A program made the position numbers and the translations under genes. Below are positions 1-8,167 of a stretch of 53,543 bases of DNA, one piece after another (the first letter of the stretch is position 1; each line of letters opens with the position of its first letter). The notes beneath the pieces were generated by a model, which was not told the DNA's origin, did not search any database, and saw only the letters and a program-made list of their open reading frames with translations. The stretch is taken from the NCBI GenBank assembly GCA_021814475.1, contig JAKAIE010000009.1, positions 1 through 53,543 on the forward strand, written 5' to 3'. The DNA comes from Nitrospirota bacterium (GTDB lineage Bacteria; Nitrospirota; Thermodesulfovibrionia; Thermodesulfovibrionales; UBA6898).

Positions 1-65
1 GCCCACATGTCAATTGTGGATCGTTCTTCCGGTGATAACATAATTTGGGCTGCCGTTCTGCTCAT
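1..65 (-). CDS. IS630-like transposase, N-terminal fragment (contig edge)
   Basis: Twenty-one codons starting MSRTAAQIML are visible on the minus strand, identical to the fragment at 53477-53543. A short N-terminal stretch with SPEER followed by a helix resembles the N-terminal HTH entry of IS630-family transposases. The DDE catalytic core lies outside the window. The ATG at 63-65 is the first start inside the IS terminus. The gene is truncated by the end of the sequence, not by mutation. Confidence 0.6.
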   Translation of the reverse strand, partial: MSRTAAQIMLSPEERSTIDMW

Positions 66-122
66 ATATTCACTATACATGAGATTCACCCTATTGTAAA
101 GCTATTTATGAGACACTACACT
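1..122 (-). mobile_element. 5' end of an IS630-like insertion sequence, cut by the contig edge
   Basis: These bases are the exact reverse complement of the last ~122 bases of the window. The element ends at a CTAG (121-124), the usual target context of IS630-family elements, which duplicate TA. A partial transposase reads outward to the left. Because the same sequence occurs at both contig ends, the assembly most likely stopped here at a multi-copy repeat. Only one terminus is visible, so the family is inferred from the target site and the transposase N-terminus. Confidence 0.75.
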
Positions 123-124
123 AG

Positions 125-266
125 ATTTTTTCATGTACGCCCCCTGTTGGGTGGGTTAGACCAAAAAGGCGGGGCCCAGGGGGCGGCCCTTGAACTGTGA
201 CAAATGAATTTCCAACCAGGCGCCGGAATAGGTGGCCGAAATAATAGAATTACTCAATATTCGCAT
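125..266. other. Short non-coding stretch between the IS and tniQ
   Basis: This gap between the IS630-like end and the tniQ stop codon contains a GC-rich tract (about 169-190). I looked for TnsB-site cores (CAATAAAG or CTTTATTG) and for a convincing TGT terminus. Two TGT positions, near 144 and 187, are not followed by repeats like the right end. I see no gene and no confident transposon end here. Confidence 0.4.
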
Positions 267-3200
267 TTATCCCTTCTCTCTATCCCTGCGAAATTTCTCA
301 ACATATTTTCTCATATACAAGTAACATCCATACCCGTCGATATCGGGTCCAGTAACGGCATGAAGTCTACCCTCTTTAGTCCATTTCAACACTTTAGTCC
401 TGTGAACACCAAGCATCTTGGCCGCCATGGGCCCCGTAATACACTGTGCCTTTAAAATCTTTGCCCATTTAATATCCATTTTCTTAAAATGCATTTTTTC
501 GATGCCGATATTACGCCTAACAGGTTTAAGTATCCCAGTGTTAAGCCACCGGTTCTTAAATACCTTAAGGTCTTCTCCGAGTGTCCTTGCTGCATCCGTT
601 GCCGATACCAAACCCTTGAGATATTTTTTCTTTATGCGCTGAACGTCACTGCGCCTGAAAAGTAGTAGCAGTCCTCCTCTCCTGCGCACTCTTAAGAATG
701 GTTTTATCACCCCTTGGCGTATAAGACTCCACGAGCATGCCTTTTTAACCCTGAGTTCCTTTGCAACGGCCGACAAGCCCATCAGCCTTAAGCCTCTTTG
801 TTTTGCAAGAAGGTCCAAGGCAACTCCGTAATGCGACTTGAATTCATTTAACTCATCAAACCTGAATTTATAGGTTCTATTCTGATCAATAGTCGGCCCG
901 GCGCTAGCCCTGAGCAAACCATCTCTTACAAGATTTCTTACCGTCGACGCACACAAACTCAAAAATAGTGCTGCATCCCGGGTACTGTACAATCTAGTAA
1001 TATCCTTCACATCGTTTCTGAAGAAAATGTAACGGTCCGATCCATTCACGGAAGGACCGCTTACAGGCTTTAAGATACCCTTTCTCATCATCATTGTCAC
1101 CTGATACCGGCTTAGCCCCGAGAGTTCCATCATTTCTTGCATAGTTATCCGCTCAGGCGCCTCGCTTTTAATCTGTTCCACTTCTCTTCTTGAAAAAAAA
1201 TGAGGACGATTACGTAATGTGGGCCCCGGGCTTGACGAATACGGATTAAGTTTCCCGGCAGAAATTAGTCGATAGATCACATTCTGCTTAACTCCCAATA
1301 TAGCAGCCGCTTCAGACGTACTTACACAATTATTTCTTGATAAGCGTTCTGCGTCCTCCCTGAGATAAAGAGTTCTCATCCAAGCATTACCCTCCGTCCA
1401 ATGCACCGGTACTATCCTTCCAGCAATATGATAGGATCTTAGATATTTGATCCTAATCCCGGTTATCTTGCATAACTCCAACCGCGACACATACTTGGTC
1501 CTAAATTTCAGAAAAGACTCAAGGACAATCTTCTTGCTATTGCTACCGTCCCGCTTCTTCCGCTCAACAACTTTCAATAAACCACATTTTGCAAGCTCCC
1601 TGATAAAACCACCCGTGGAAATAATAAGTTTCGCCGCCTCTTTCATAGATATGTAAGAGGTAATCTCCCTTTCGCGTCCCCGGACTGAAATGGGACGATC
1701 TTGCCTCACCCGATGTGATCTTTTGGTAAATGTCTTTTCTTGCTCTCGGAACCAATGTTTTTCTCCATCGCAATAGATCGAAAGTTTCAATACTTCCGCT
1801 TCAGCAAATACTAATGATGCTAACCCATGCTCGCTCTCGAGCCTCATGGGTATGAGAACTTGCTCATCAATCAAGTGGAGCACTTTGGGAAGTCGCCAAT
1901 TGAGCAGGCCCAACAGCTGACAAACCCGGAATATATCGATCAATCTCCCGGATAATTGCGTATCTGCAATCGGCCACTTCCTGATATATTTTTGTTCGAA
2001 TGCGGACAGTGCAGACTCGGTAACAAGCACTGCTTGGTTAATTACAAGACTTACATGAGCCAGCATCTTTGATTTTAGAAGGTCATGTACATCCGCAAGT
2101 CTTATTTTCAATCTTATTGCGATGCGCTTTATCGTGACTCTCTTCTCATATTTGTAGATGAATCGCTCAACATCCTGACGCTTGACGAGCTTTATTCGGA
2201 ATCGTCTACTTTCCTCTGAAGTGTACATTATTGTGATACCTTCTTTTTTTAAGAGACGCTCAACGTGTCGTTGCGACATTTTCAGTTTAGTTGCCAGTTC
2301 ATGGGTGGTAACGCTCCCAAGCTCATGCGCGTCAAGTCCGATCTTGTATAATGTGCCCGTACATGAAAACTTATGCGTTGTTGATTTATCACGATAATAA
2401 TCCTGGAGCGCCTGCTTCACTTGGCCAAAGTCGGCATCCTCAGCCAAAAGAAATATTCCCCTTATGCACCACAAAACCGATGTTACCCCCTGTCCTGGAA
2501 ATTTCAGAAACAGATCAAGAAGCTGATAAAAGCGTGTCGGCCAATTAGTCAGGATTGAAAATGCATCCTCAAGTACCACATGCCTAAGAGAAATCGGCAT
2601 CATCGACAGAGGTTTAACAGGGATCTTGGTCCGGTCAATATCGGGATATCTGAAGGGTAATTCAAATCGCTCGCCTAATTTCCTTACGGCTAGTGCAATT
2701 TGCTCTAGCAACCTTAATTTAGCGGGTTCATCAAGACTGGGCAAACGATTCCTGGCGGATATGTTCTTCTTGTTCCATATTCCCAATTTATTCTGTATAT
2801 ATTCTTGACAGTCTGTCTGATAAACTTTCTCCCCAGGTTGCTGAACCAGGTTGGCTCCGCATTTGTGGACAGCACTTACAATGTTTTGCGTTGTAACTGG
2901 ATTGCCGCAGATAGAACAGTGATCTCTAAGCAATGTTCTATGTTCAAGACAGACGGTAACAGTTGTAATGTCCCAGTGCAGACGATGGAAATGATCCTGC
3001 TGAAGGCAAGCCGGACAATATTTTGAACGCAGTCCAAATTTCAGACGACGCTGGCATTCCCTCGATATAAAGCTATCTCCCTCCTTACTCTTCAGAACGC
3101 CTTTCGCCTGGCACAAAGTATTATGAAATGAATGAGCTGTGAGTCTGTAAATGTCTTCTACTGAATACAGGGTCAGACCGGAGAGACGTTGTATATCGTC

Positions 3201-3377
3201 CAGGGAAATATTAATATTTATATTTCTGCCAATATGTTTTGGAGAGCGCATGACAAGCGAATAAAGATGCGCCATGTCGTTGTGATAATTTGCCTGGGCA
3301 AGCCGATAAAGCCAGCTCATAAGACTTTCGCCATCAAAAGGAGCTGGGCGCTTTGGCAAAATGTCAGACGAGCTCAT
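267..3377 (-). CDS. tniQ: Giant TniQ/TnsD-type target selector with tandem winged-HTH array
   Basis: Probable target-selection protein of the transposon, 1036 residues against about 400-500 for usual TniQ/TnsD. Residues ~10-180 form a TniQ domain: an N-terminal GESLMSWLYRLA-like motif and a zinc-finger region (CPAC 121-124, C143/H146, CSIC 154-157, C173). Residues ~180-350 are helical and TnsD-like. From ~355 to 1032 I count about eleven modules of 50-63 residues starting near 355, 412, 476, 571, 631, 684, 742, 796, 860, 923 and 978. Each has the pattern: helix, LG[VL]-type turn, recognition helix, [AG]GxLxP, then an F/Y-rich wing and a D/E-V helix, as in excisionase/MerR-like winged HTHs. 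It overlaps tnsC by 14 bp and is last in the tnsABC-tniQ operon. Family assignment is firm from the N-terminus; the DNA-reading role of the array is inferred. Confidence 0.85.
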   Translation of the reverse strand: MSSSDILPKRPAPFDGESLMSWLYRLAQANYHNDMAHLYSLVMRSPKHIGRNININISLDDIQRLSGLTLYSVEDIYRLTAHSFHNTLCQAKGVLKSKEGDSFISRECQRRLKFGLRSKYCPACLQQDHFHRLHWDITTVTVCLEHRTLLRDHCSICGNPVTTQNIVSAVHKCGANLVQQPGEKVYQTDCQEYIQNKLGIWNKKNISARNRLPSLDEPAKLRLLEQIALAVRKLGERFELPFRYPDIDRTKIPVKPLSMMPISLRHVVLEDAFSILTNWPTRFYQLLDLFLKFPGQGVTSVLWCIRGIFLLAEDADFGQVKQALQDYYRDKSTTHKFSCTGTLYKIGLDAHELGSVTTHELATKLKMSQRHVERLLKKEGITIMYTSEESRRFRIKLVKRQDVERFIYKYEKRVTIKRIAIRLKIRLADVHDLLKSKMLAHVSLVINQAVLVTESALSAFEQKYIRKWPIADTQLSGRLIDIFRVCQLLGLLNWRLPKVLHLIDEQVLIPMRLESEHGLASLVFAEAEVLKLSIYCDGEKHWFREQEKTFTKRSHRVRQDRPISVRGREREITSYISMKEAAKLIISTGGFIRELAKCGLLKVVERKKRDGSNSKKIVLESFLKFRTKYVSRLELCKITGIRIKYLRSYHIAGRIVPVHWTEGNAWMRTLYLREDAERLSRNNCVSTSEAAAILGVKQNVIYRLISAGKLNPYSSSPGPTLRNRPHFFSRREVEQIKSEAPERITMQEMMELSGLSRYQVTMMMRKGILKPVSGPSVNGSDRYIFFRNDVKDITRLYSTRDAALFLSLCASTVRNLVRDGLLRASAGPTIDQNRTYKFRFDELNEFKSHYGVALDLLAKQRGLRLMGLSAVAKELRVKKACSWSLIRQGVIKPFLRVRRRGGLLLLFRRSDVQRIKKKYLKGLVSATDAARTLGEDLKVFKNRWLNTGILKPVRRNIGIEKMHFKKMDIKWAKILKAQCITGPMAAKMLGVHRTKVLKWTKEGRLHAVTGPDIDGYGCYLYMRKYVEKFRRDREKG

Positions 3378-4392
3378 TCTTACCTTCCTTTTTTTTATCG
3401 TCGCTTTTTCTTTTCTCCGTAGCGATTAACTCGAGTGCTTGCTCCGGAGATAGCGTTTTGCGCTTAAAGGGATTAACCTTTGACTGGAAATGCTCCCTAA
3501 TATTTTCTTCGAACGACTGGGATAGTAAATCCGTCGAAAGTTGCCTGTCCCCGCGTTCCAGTCCGCGAATCGTAGCCCCTCTGATGAGGTCACTTGCAAA
3601 GCCTATACACCCATTTGATGCATAGTAAATCCTGGGCGCGATGTTAGGCGAATCTATATGCAGCGGATATTCAAGGGGCATTGCGAATTCGGCATCTGTG
3701 AGAAGAGTGTCGAATTCTTTCTGAGCGTCGGCTGTATCATATTTAAAAGGCTGAATTCTGATGCGTCGCGGAAATCTTCTCGACAATTGTTCATTCAGGG
3801 AAAAGAGTGTCTCAGCCTTTGGCATCCCCATCAGTACTATAGTCACATGGGCAAGTCCGCTTAAGTCCTTTATCCAACTCGCAAGAACAAGGCTAGTTTC
3901 AACTCGCTTGTTGTGGTGAAACTCCTGGACCTCATCGAATATTATGACTTCGTTTTTCACGTCATGGAGTAATGCGACTAGGTTGGCAGTATGTCTGTCC
4001 GTAGGGCCTCTTAGATCCGTCGTTGTACTGATGGCATAAAGTGTCTGCTTGCATAGTGTAGTGCTTGAAGGGGGGCTATAAACGCGAATGTGGATAACGG
4101 GTATGCGGGTTCTAGTTTCAAGGTCTTCCCTTGGATATTTCGCTACATATTCCTTGGCTATAGTTGTTTTGCCGGCATTCGTCTCGCCGCCTACGAACAC
4201 ACATTCCGGCTCTTCGCGAAAAGGGTTTATTCGGCGACATTCGTCAATTGAGTCGAAAATCTGATGGAAATAGGGATAGGGCAGTAGCGTTTGGTGAGCG
4301 AGATGTATCTTCTGTTCTATGGTTAACTTATGTAGGCATTGCCGCATTTCCTCGGTCGTTTCGGGCAAGCCGTCCTCGAGTGTAGTGGTCAT
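3364..4392 (-). CDS. tnsC: TnsC/TniB-like AAA+ transposition regulator ATPase
   Basis: 342-residue AAA+ ATPase that in Tn7-like systems links the target selector (TniQ) to the TnsAB transposase. Walker A is GETNAGKT at 69-76 and Walker B is VIIFDE at 149-154, followed by VQEFHH, typical of TniB/TnsC proteins. The size matches the shorter TnsC of TniQ-dependent elements rather than the 555-residue Tn7 TnsC. Its ATG shares one base with the tnsB TAA stop (TAATG), indicating translational coupling, and its 3' end overlaps tniQ by 14 bp. All visible motifs are intact. Confidence 0.9.
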   Translation of the reverse strand: MTTTLEDGLPETTEEMRQCLHKLTIEQKIHLAHQTLLPYPYFHQIFDSIDECRRINPFREEPECVFVGGETNAGKTTIAKEYVAKYPREDLETRTRIPVIHIRVYSPPSSTTLCKQTLYAISTTTDLRGPTDRHTANLVALLHDVKNEVIIFDEVQEFHHNKRVETSLVLASWIKDLSGLAHVTIVLMGMPKAETLFSLNEQLSRRFPRRIRIQPFKYDTADAQKEFDTLLTDAEFAMPLEYPLHIDSPNIAPRIYYASNGCIGFASDLIRGATIRGLERGDRQLSTDLLSQSFEENIREHFQSKVNPFKRKTLSPEQALELIATEKRKSDDKKKEGKNELV

Positions 4393-6650
4393 TATCTGAC
4401 TATCCTCGCACGTGAATACGTAGCCCGTCGTCCTTTTGGGTCGAAGGTATCAGGCTGTGGCGGCCCTTCATTTGTTTTTGCTAGAGGGACTTTGATGTCC
4501 TCCTTGGAATGCTCCCTGCCTGCACCGGGTGACTTTGTAGACTTAGCTTCTTGCGTTGGCGTGAAATCCGATATGCCTTCAAATGTCGGCGCCGTACAGG
4601 GGTCCATGATATGCTCTTCAATGGGCTCTTCAAATTCGATGTCTGGGGGGCAAATTGGGTCTGACTTGCCGAGGAAGCATGCCAGCCTTTTGCGTGTACG
4701 CATCTTTCGGGCTGCCGTGAATTCTTTGGCGACAATGGCCGTTATCTTTCTTCTTGCCTCCCTGAGCGCATCCTGATCGACCTGCTCTATCTTCCGTCTC
4801 TTTATCTCCTTGAGGACAATTCTGTGCTTGTAATAGCTGAGGTTGGCCGTATATTCCTGATCGACGGCGGGAACGCTAATATAGCGGCCGTTGAAGTGGT
4901 CGTAGACCCAGATTCTTGACAGGTCCCATAGATACACTTTGATTTTGAATTTCTTTTCCTCTTCAGATGACGCTTTTTCGGCCAGTCGGCGCAGTTTGGC
5001 CAACTCGATATTATCCGGGTCGTTATATTTTATTTTCCAGATATCGAAGCCGTAGTGGTGCAGCATCCGGTATTCCGTATGAGAAACAAGGAGTCTCATT
5101 TCCGCAGCACTTGGGGGGTATCTCCTTGGGACTTTCTTTATCCCCTCATCCCAAAGTTGTTGGGGTACGCCTCCCACGCCATCATGCCAATCCTGGGCAT
5201 AGATTTCAATGGTAAAGATATGCAGAAGCTCCAAAAACATGTTAAGGGTCAACACTGCATGTTTTTGCGGATCATAGTCATGCCGGTCAAAAATGTCATC
5301 AAAGGTCACGCCCGGCAGTCCCTTCAGCAGGATTTCCTTGATCGTCCTGAAAAAACGCTCTATCCTGCCTTTGAAATGGGGTGTCCTTACAGGACAATCC
5401 ACAATATCCGATACTAGCTGCCTGCATGCATTTTCAATTAACCATGCCTGGTAACCTTTCCCCAAATCTACTGCGACTGTGTAGGGCGCTCCATATGCGT
5501 CCCACGTTCGCTTGATGCTTTTGTACATCTTGGCAACGTATGTCTTGGGCTCGATGGAGTGGCGCAGACATTCACCGACTGTGGCTTTGGAAGGCGAATG
5601 GAAGCTGAGATGAAGCCCAAGAGGGTACGCCGTATTGTGGTCGAGTCCAAACGTCAGACAGGCTTTACCGATAGGCATACCATCCATATCGTCTATCAGG
5701 AATATTGGTAGCATCGTGTCATCGTATTCGGCACGCTCAAGGGGATGTGTTGTTCTGACTCCCTCTCCGGTGCTTCGATAAGCATTATTCGCCATTTTTC
5801 TTCCAAAGCGTCTTCTGAGGACCTCCCTATCATCCTGCCTTTCAATCCAGTCATAAAGAGATCTCAGACTTGGAACGCGTGCTGGTGGCGATCCGCGTCT
5901 GACAAAGTCATTTTCCCTCTTTATGAGTCCACCAAGTTCTTCATGCGCTTGCGTTATGCTCCCGCGTTCTGGTTTCATGTGAACTATTTCAAAAGCTTGT
6001 CGTATCAGGTCATCCAGGCGGTTGCTTCTGCGTGTTTTTTTCGGGGCGCCGCAGTTGTCCAGTTGCGGCACGAGCGACCTAATGTCCCGCCCTGTTCTTA
6101 AGAAATCCGTTCTCCAGAGGCGAACAGTGCTCAGTTTTGGTGCAGGAAAGACTTCTTCTAATTTCAGGAGGATCAGAGCCATTTCTTTTCGAACGTCTTC
6201 CTTTATGTCAGGTGAGGGATCATTGACGATTTCTTTTAGGCGCTGCTCGAGTTGAGCCCGGCCTTTCTTGACCGCGATGGGATGCGCATCCTTTTCAGAC
6301 ATGGTGGCAGTCAGTTTCAGGAATTCCGTAAGAATGAGGTATCTGCCGGCGGCGACCACCTGGCGCTTTGGTTTCAACTCTGATATGTCCTGCCAGGAAA
6401 ACTCGGTCCTCAGCCTTCCCTGGGCCGGTTCCCTGGTATTTTTTCCGCTTACTTCGAGTTGAAGTGTGCCGGCGAACAGTTTTTCGACGATTTCCGGCTC
6501 ATGAATGGTGTGGGTTATTCCCGTGCTTAGATTCAGCACTTCGATATTGTCTGCGAAGAGGCGCTTCTTGATTTCGAACAGCTCAGTATTTCCGAAGTCA
6601 TCCTTCTTTACTTGGTACCTGAGTCCAGGTAGCAGTTCAACTGCAGGCAT
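4392..6650 (-). CDS. tnsB: TnsB/TniA-like DDE transposase
   Basis: 752-residue transposase of the Mu/TnsB rve-integrase superfamily, expected to bind the end repeats and make the 3'-strand cuts and joining. The N-terminal ~300 residues are DNA-binding helical segments. The catalytic core shows D311 in EYDDT, D395 in AVDLGKGYQ and E431 in GRIERFFRT, the usual D, D, E spacing. The C-terminal ~100 residues are charged and probably contact TnsC. A strong RBS (AAGGAGGG) lies just upstream of the ATG, 14 bp after the tnsA stop. It appears complete and functional. Confidence 0.92.
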   Translation of the reverse strand: MPAVELLPGLRYQVKKDDFGNTELFEIKKRLFADNIEVLNLSTGITHTIHEPEIVEKLFAGTLQLEVSGKNTREPAQGRLRTEFSWQDISELKPKRQVVAAGRYLILTEFLKLTATMSEKDAHPIAVKKGRAQLEQRLKEIVNDPSPDIKEDVRKEMALILLKLEEVFPAPKLSTVRLWRTDFLRTGRDIRSLVPQLDNCGAPKKTRRSNRLDDLIRQAFEIVHMKPERGSITQAHEELGGLIKRENDFVRRGSPPARVPSLRSLYDWIERQDDREVLRRRFGRKMANNAYRSTGEGVRTTHPLERAEYDDTMLPIFLIDDMDGMPIGKACLTFGLDHNTAYPLGLHLSFHSPSKATVGECLRHSIEPKTYVAKMYKSIKRTWDAYGAPYTVAVDLGKGYQAWLIENACRQLVSDIVDCPVRTPHFKGRIERFFRTIKEILLKGLPGVTFDDIFDRHDYDPQKHAVLTLNMFLELLHIFTIEIYAQDWHDGVGGVPQQLWDEGIKKVPRRYPPSAAEMRLLVSHTEYRMLHHYGFDIWKIKYNDPDNIELAKLRRLAEKASSEEEKKFKIKVYLWDLSRIWVYDHFNGRYISVPAVDQEYTANLSYYKHRIVLKEIKRRKIEQVDQDALREARRKITAIVAKEFTAARKMRTRKRLACFLGKSDPICPPDIEFEEPIEEHIMDPCTAPTFEGISDFTPTQEAKSTKSPGAGREHSKEDIKVPLAKTNEGPPQPDTFDPKGRRATYSRARIVR

Positions 6651-6664
6651 GCTGCCCTCCTTCT

Positions 6665-7324
6665 TTAGAGACGACGAACTTTAACTGCAGTGGTAGATTC
6701 AATCTTTTGCGTCACATCCACTGCAATCTTGCCTTTCCATATCAGCCAGAGAAGAATCGATCTTGGGTCGTGACACTTCGAAATCGGCGCCAGGGCAGTA
6801 ATTATGGTCTCTACCATGGTTTGGTCAAACGGGGATATCGTTTCCATGATTGAGAGAATCATTTCCGTGTCGAGTCTTATTGCGCCGTGACGGTATATGT
6901 GATGCATATTCTCGAGTGCAAATCCTTTATGGAGATCCTTTTCGGTTACCACGCTAAACTCCATGTCATTATCTTCCGCATAGGCTCTAGCCGCGGCAAA
7001 TTTACAGAGATTCTCTTCGAAGTCGACTTCTGATGCGGATTTCACTTCTATGAGTTGTTTTCGTCCGCCAATGAGTTCGACCATGAAGTCGACAAAGTAC
7101 TCATGATCTTCTCCATTAAGCACATAAGGGATTGCTAGCGGTTGCTCCTGATACCTTCGGACGCGTGAATCAAATTCAAGGAAAATGCAGTAATCTCTCT
7201 CCTTGGGGGATTCGCAGTGTACCATGCGCTTATTCTTGATACTGACAAAACGCCATCTGGCTTTGGAGCGGGGAATCTCTCTTGCCCTGCCGTCCTTACG
7301 TTTATTCCCTGAGCGTTTAGACAT
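6665..7324 (-). CDS. tnsA: TnsA-like endonuclease of the transposon
   Basis: 219-residue protein with the TnsA endonuclease fold, which cuts the 5' strands at the element ends so that transposition is cut-and-paste. Key residues of the restriction-enzyme-like active site are visible: E42 in SPKERDY, D79 in YFVDFMVEL, and E93-V-K95 in LIEVKSA, with the QEQP segment near 59-62. It is first in the tnsABC-tniQ operon, with a sigma70-like promoter about 150 bp upstream. Presence of TnsA separates this element from Tn5053/V-K types that lack it. Confidence 0.9.
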   Translation of the reverse strand: MSKRSGNKRKDGRAREIPRSKARWRFVSIKNKRMVHCESPKERDYCIFLEFDSRVRRYQEQPLAIPYVLNGEDHEYFVDFMVELIGGRKQLIEVKSASEVDFEENLCKFAAARAYAEDNDMEFSVVTEKDLHKGFALENMHHIYRHGAIRLDTEMILSIMETISPFDQTMVETIITALAPISKCHDPRSILLWLIWKGKIAVDVTQKIESTTAVKVRRL

Positions 7325-7475
7325 AAGGCCCCCAATTCTCTGCTGGTAACTATCTCGTCATTGAATCGCTGACATATTTCTCAAGCAAACAAATTGCCTT
7401 ATGGTATAATTACCACGTGACTATAGTTAACTCTCCTAAGCCTTATAACCTCTTGGTTTTACTACTGTTAACCAC

Positions 7476-7504
7476 ATGATACCGTACGTTTTGTACGTTG
7501 TCAA
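7476..7504 (-). promoter_or_regulatory. Promoter of the tnsA operon
   Basis: On the minus strand TTGACA (7504-7499) and TATCAT (7481-7476) are separated by exactly 17 bases, a near-consensus sigma70-type promoter. Transcription would start near 7469, leaving a leader of about 145 bases before tnsA. A perfect inverted repeat lies in the spacer (see next feature). Confidence 0.7.
7483..7497. promoter_or_regulatory. Candidate operator between -35 and -10 of the tnsA promoter
   Basis: CGTAC and GTACG form a perfect inverted repeat with a 5-base centre, sitting inside the 17-bp spacer of the tnsA promoter. A bound dimer would block RNA polymerase. The divergently encoded Xre protein starts 47 bp away and is the obvious candidate ligand. 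Assignment is by position and symmetry only. Confidence 0.5.
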
Positions 7505-7543
7505 GTCTAATATGTTCGCCATAATGTTAATGAGAGTGCTCGC

Positions 7544-7981
7544 TTGAGAGATCAATTTGGAATCAGCAAACGGCTCAAGGAGTTGAGAGGGGAGCTCTCT
7601 CAAAAGAAGTTCGCCGAAATGATCGGCATCTCGCTTCGCGCCTATCAATGGTACGAAAGTGGTAAAAGGATACCTCCACCTGAAATTCTCGACAAAATTG
7701 CCTATGTGCATCAGGTCCCAGTCGATTACCTGGCTAAAGGAAGTTTCAGCTTCTATGATTTCTTTTATGAGGGGAAGTCGAATAAAAAGAAATTGAAGAA
7801 TCGTCGGGAGGCAGAACTACTCACAGCCAATCTGCTACCCCTTGTCGAAAGGTTTCCCAGAATGTTCGATCAATTCAAAACAATTCTAGAAGATAATGAC
7901 TGGAAGAAAAGAGAAGCCTTAAGGGCAACCCTGCATGCGATGGCTCCAGCCAAGATAATAACGCCTAAGAATGATCGTTGA
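7544..7981 (+). CDS. Xre-family HTH repressor divergent from tnsA
   Basis: 145-residue protein. Residues ~6-62 form a Cro/CI-type HTH (LSQKKFAEMIGISLRAYQWY, then SGKRIPPPEILDKIA). The C-terminal half is charged and helical without a known domain. The start is a TTG: the frame is closed by a TAA 36 bp upstream, the HTH begins at once, and a GAGAG RBS precedes it. It faces away from tnsA and probably represses the transposition operon through the palindrome in the tnsA promoter, as Xre proteins do in several Tn7-like elements. Target and role are inferred. Confidence 0.75.
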   Translation: MRDQFGISKRLKELRGELSQKKFAEMIGISLRAYQWYESGKRIPPPEILDKIAYVHQVPVDYLAKGSFSFYDFFYEGKSNKKKLKNRREAELLTANLLPLVERFPRMFDQFKTILEDNDWKKREALRATLHAMAPAKIITPKNDR

Positions 7982-8167
7982 ATCGGCGATCTTCATCGTT
8001 GCTGGATGGTGTCTCATAAGCAGTGACCTGCTTCTCACAGAAGTTCGCCGCTATCATCCTAACGATTTGTAAGAGGTATACGGCAGCTCCAATCTTCACC
8101 CCGGCGCTCGTAGCGTTCTTAACCACTTTTCTAGATGAAGAATGGAGGTTTGACTCCTCCTCGTCGT
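7982..8167. other. Convergent intergenic region with a T-arm-like hairpin
   Basis: Between the stops of xre (+) and the YgjP-like gene (-). It contains a 5-bp hairpin GGAGG-TTTGACT-CCTCC that looks like a tRNA T-arm on the plus strand, but I cannot build matching acceptor, D or anticodon stems or a CCA end. It may be a weak terminator for the minus-strand operon. Nothing else recognisable. Confidence 0.35.

Noticed and set aside
144-205. TGT-containing sequences near 144 and 187 as possible transposon left end
   Set aside because: Neither is followed by repeats like the right-end GCAATAAAG sites, and no 5-bp duplication matching the gyrB side was found.
8004-8025. GTGTCTCATAA resembling the IS630-like terminus seen at both contig ends
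   Set aside because: Only 11 bases match, with no second end or transposase fragment; too short to call an IS remnant.
8130-8165. T-arm-like hairpin (GGAGG-TTTGACT-CCTCC) suggesting a tRNA gene
   Set aside because: No matching acceptor, D or anticodon stem and no CCA; probably a plain hairpin after the YgjP-like gene.
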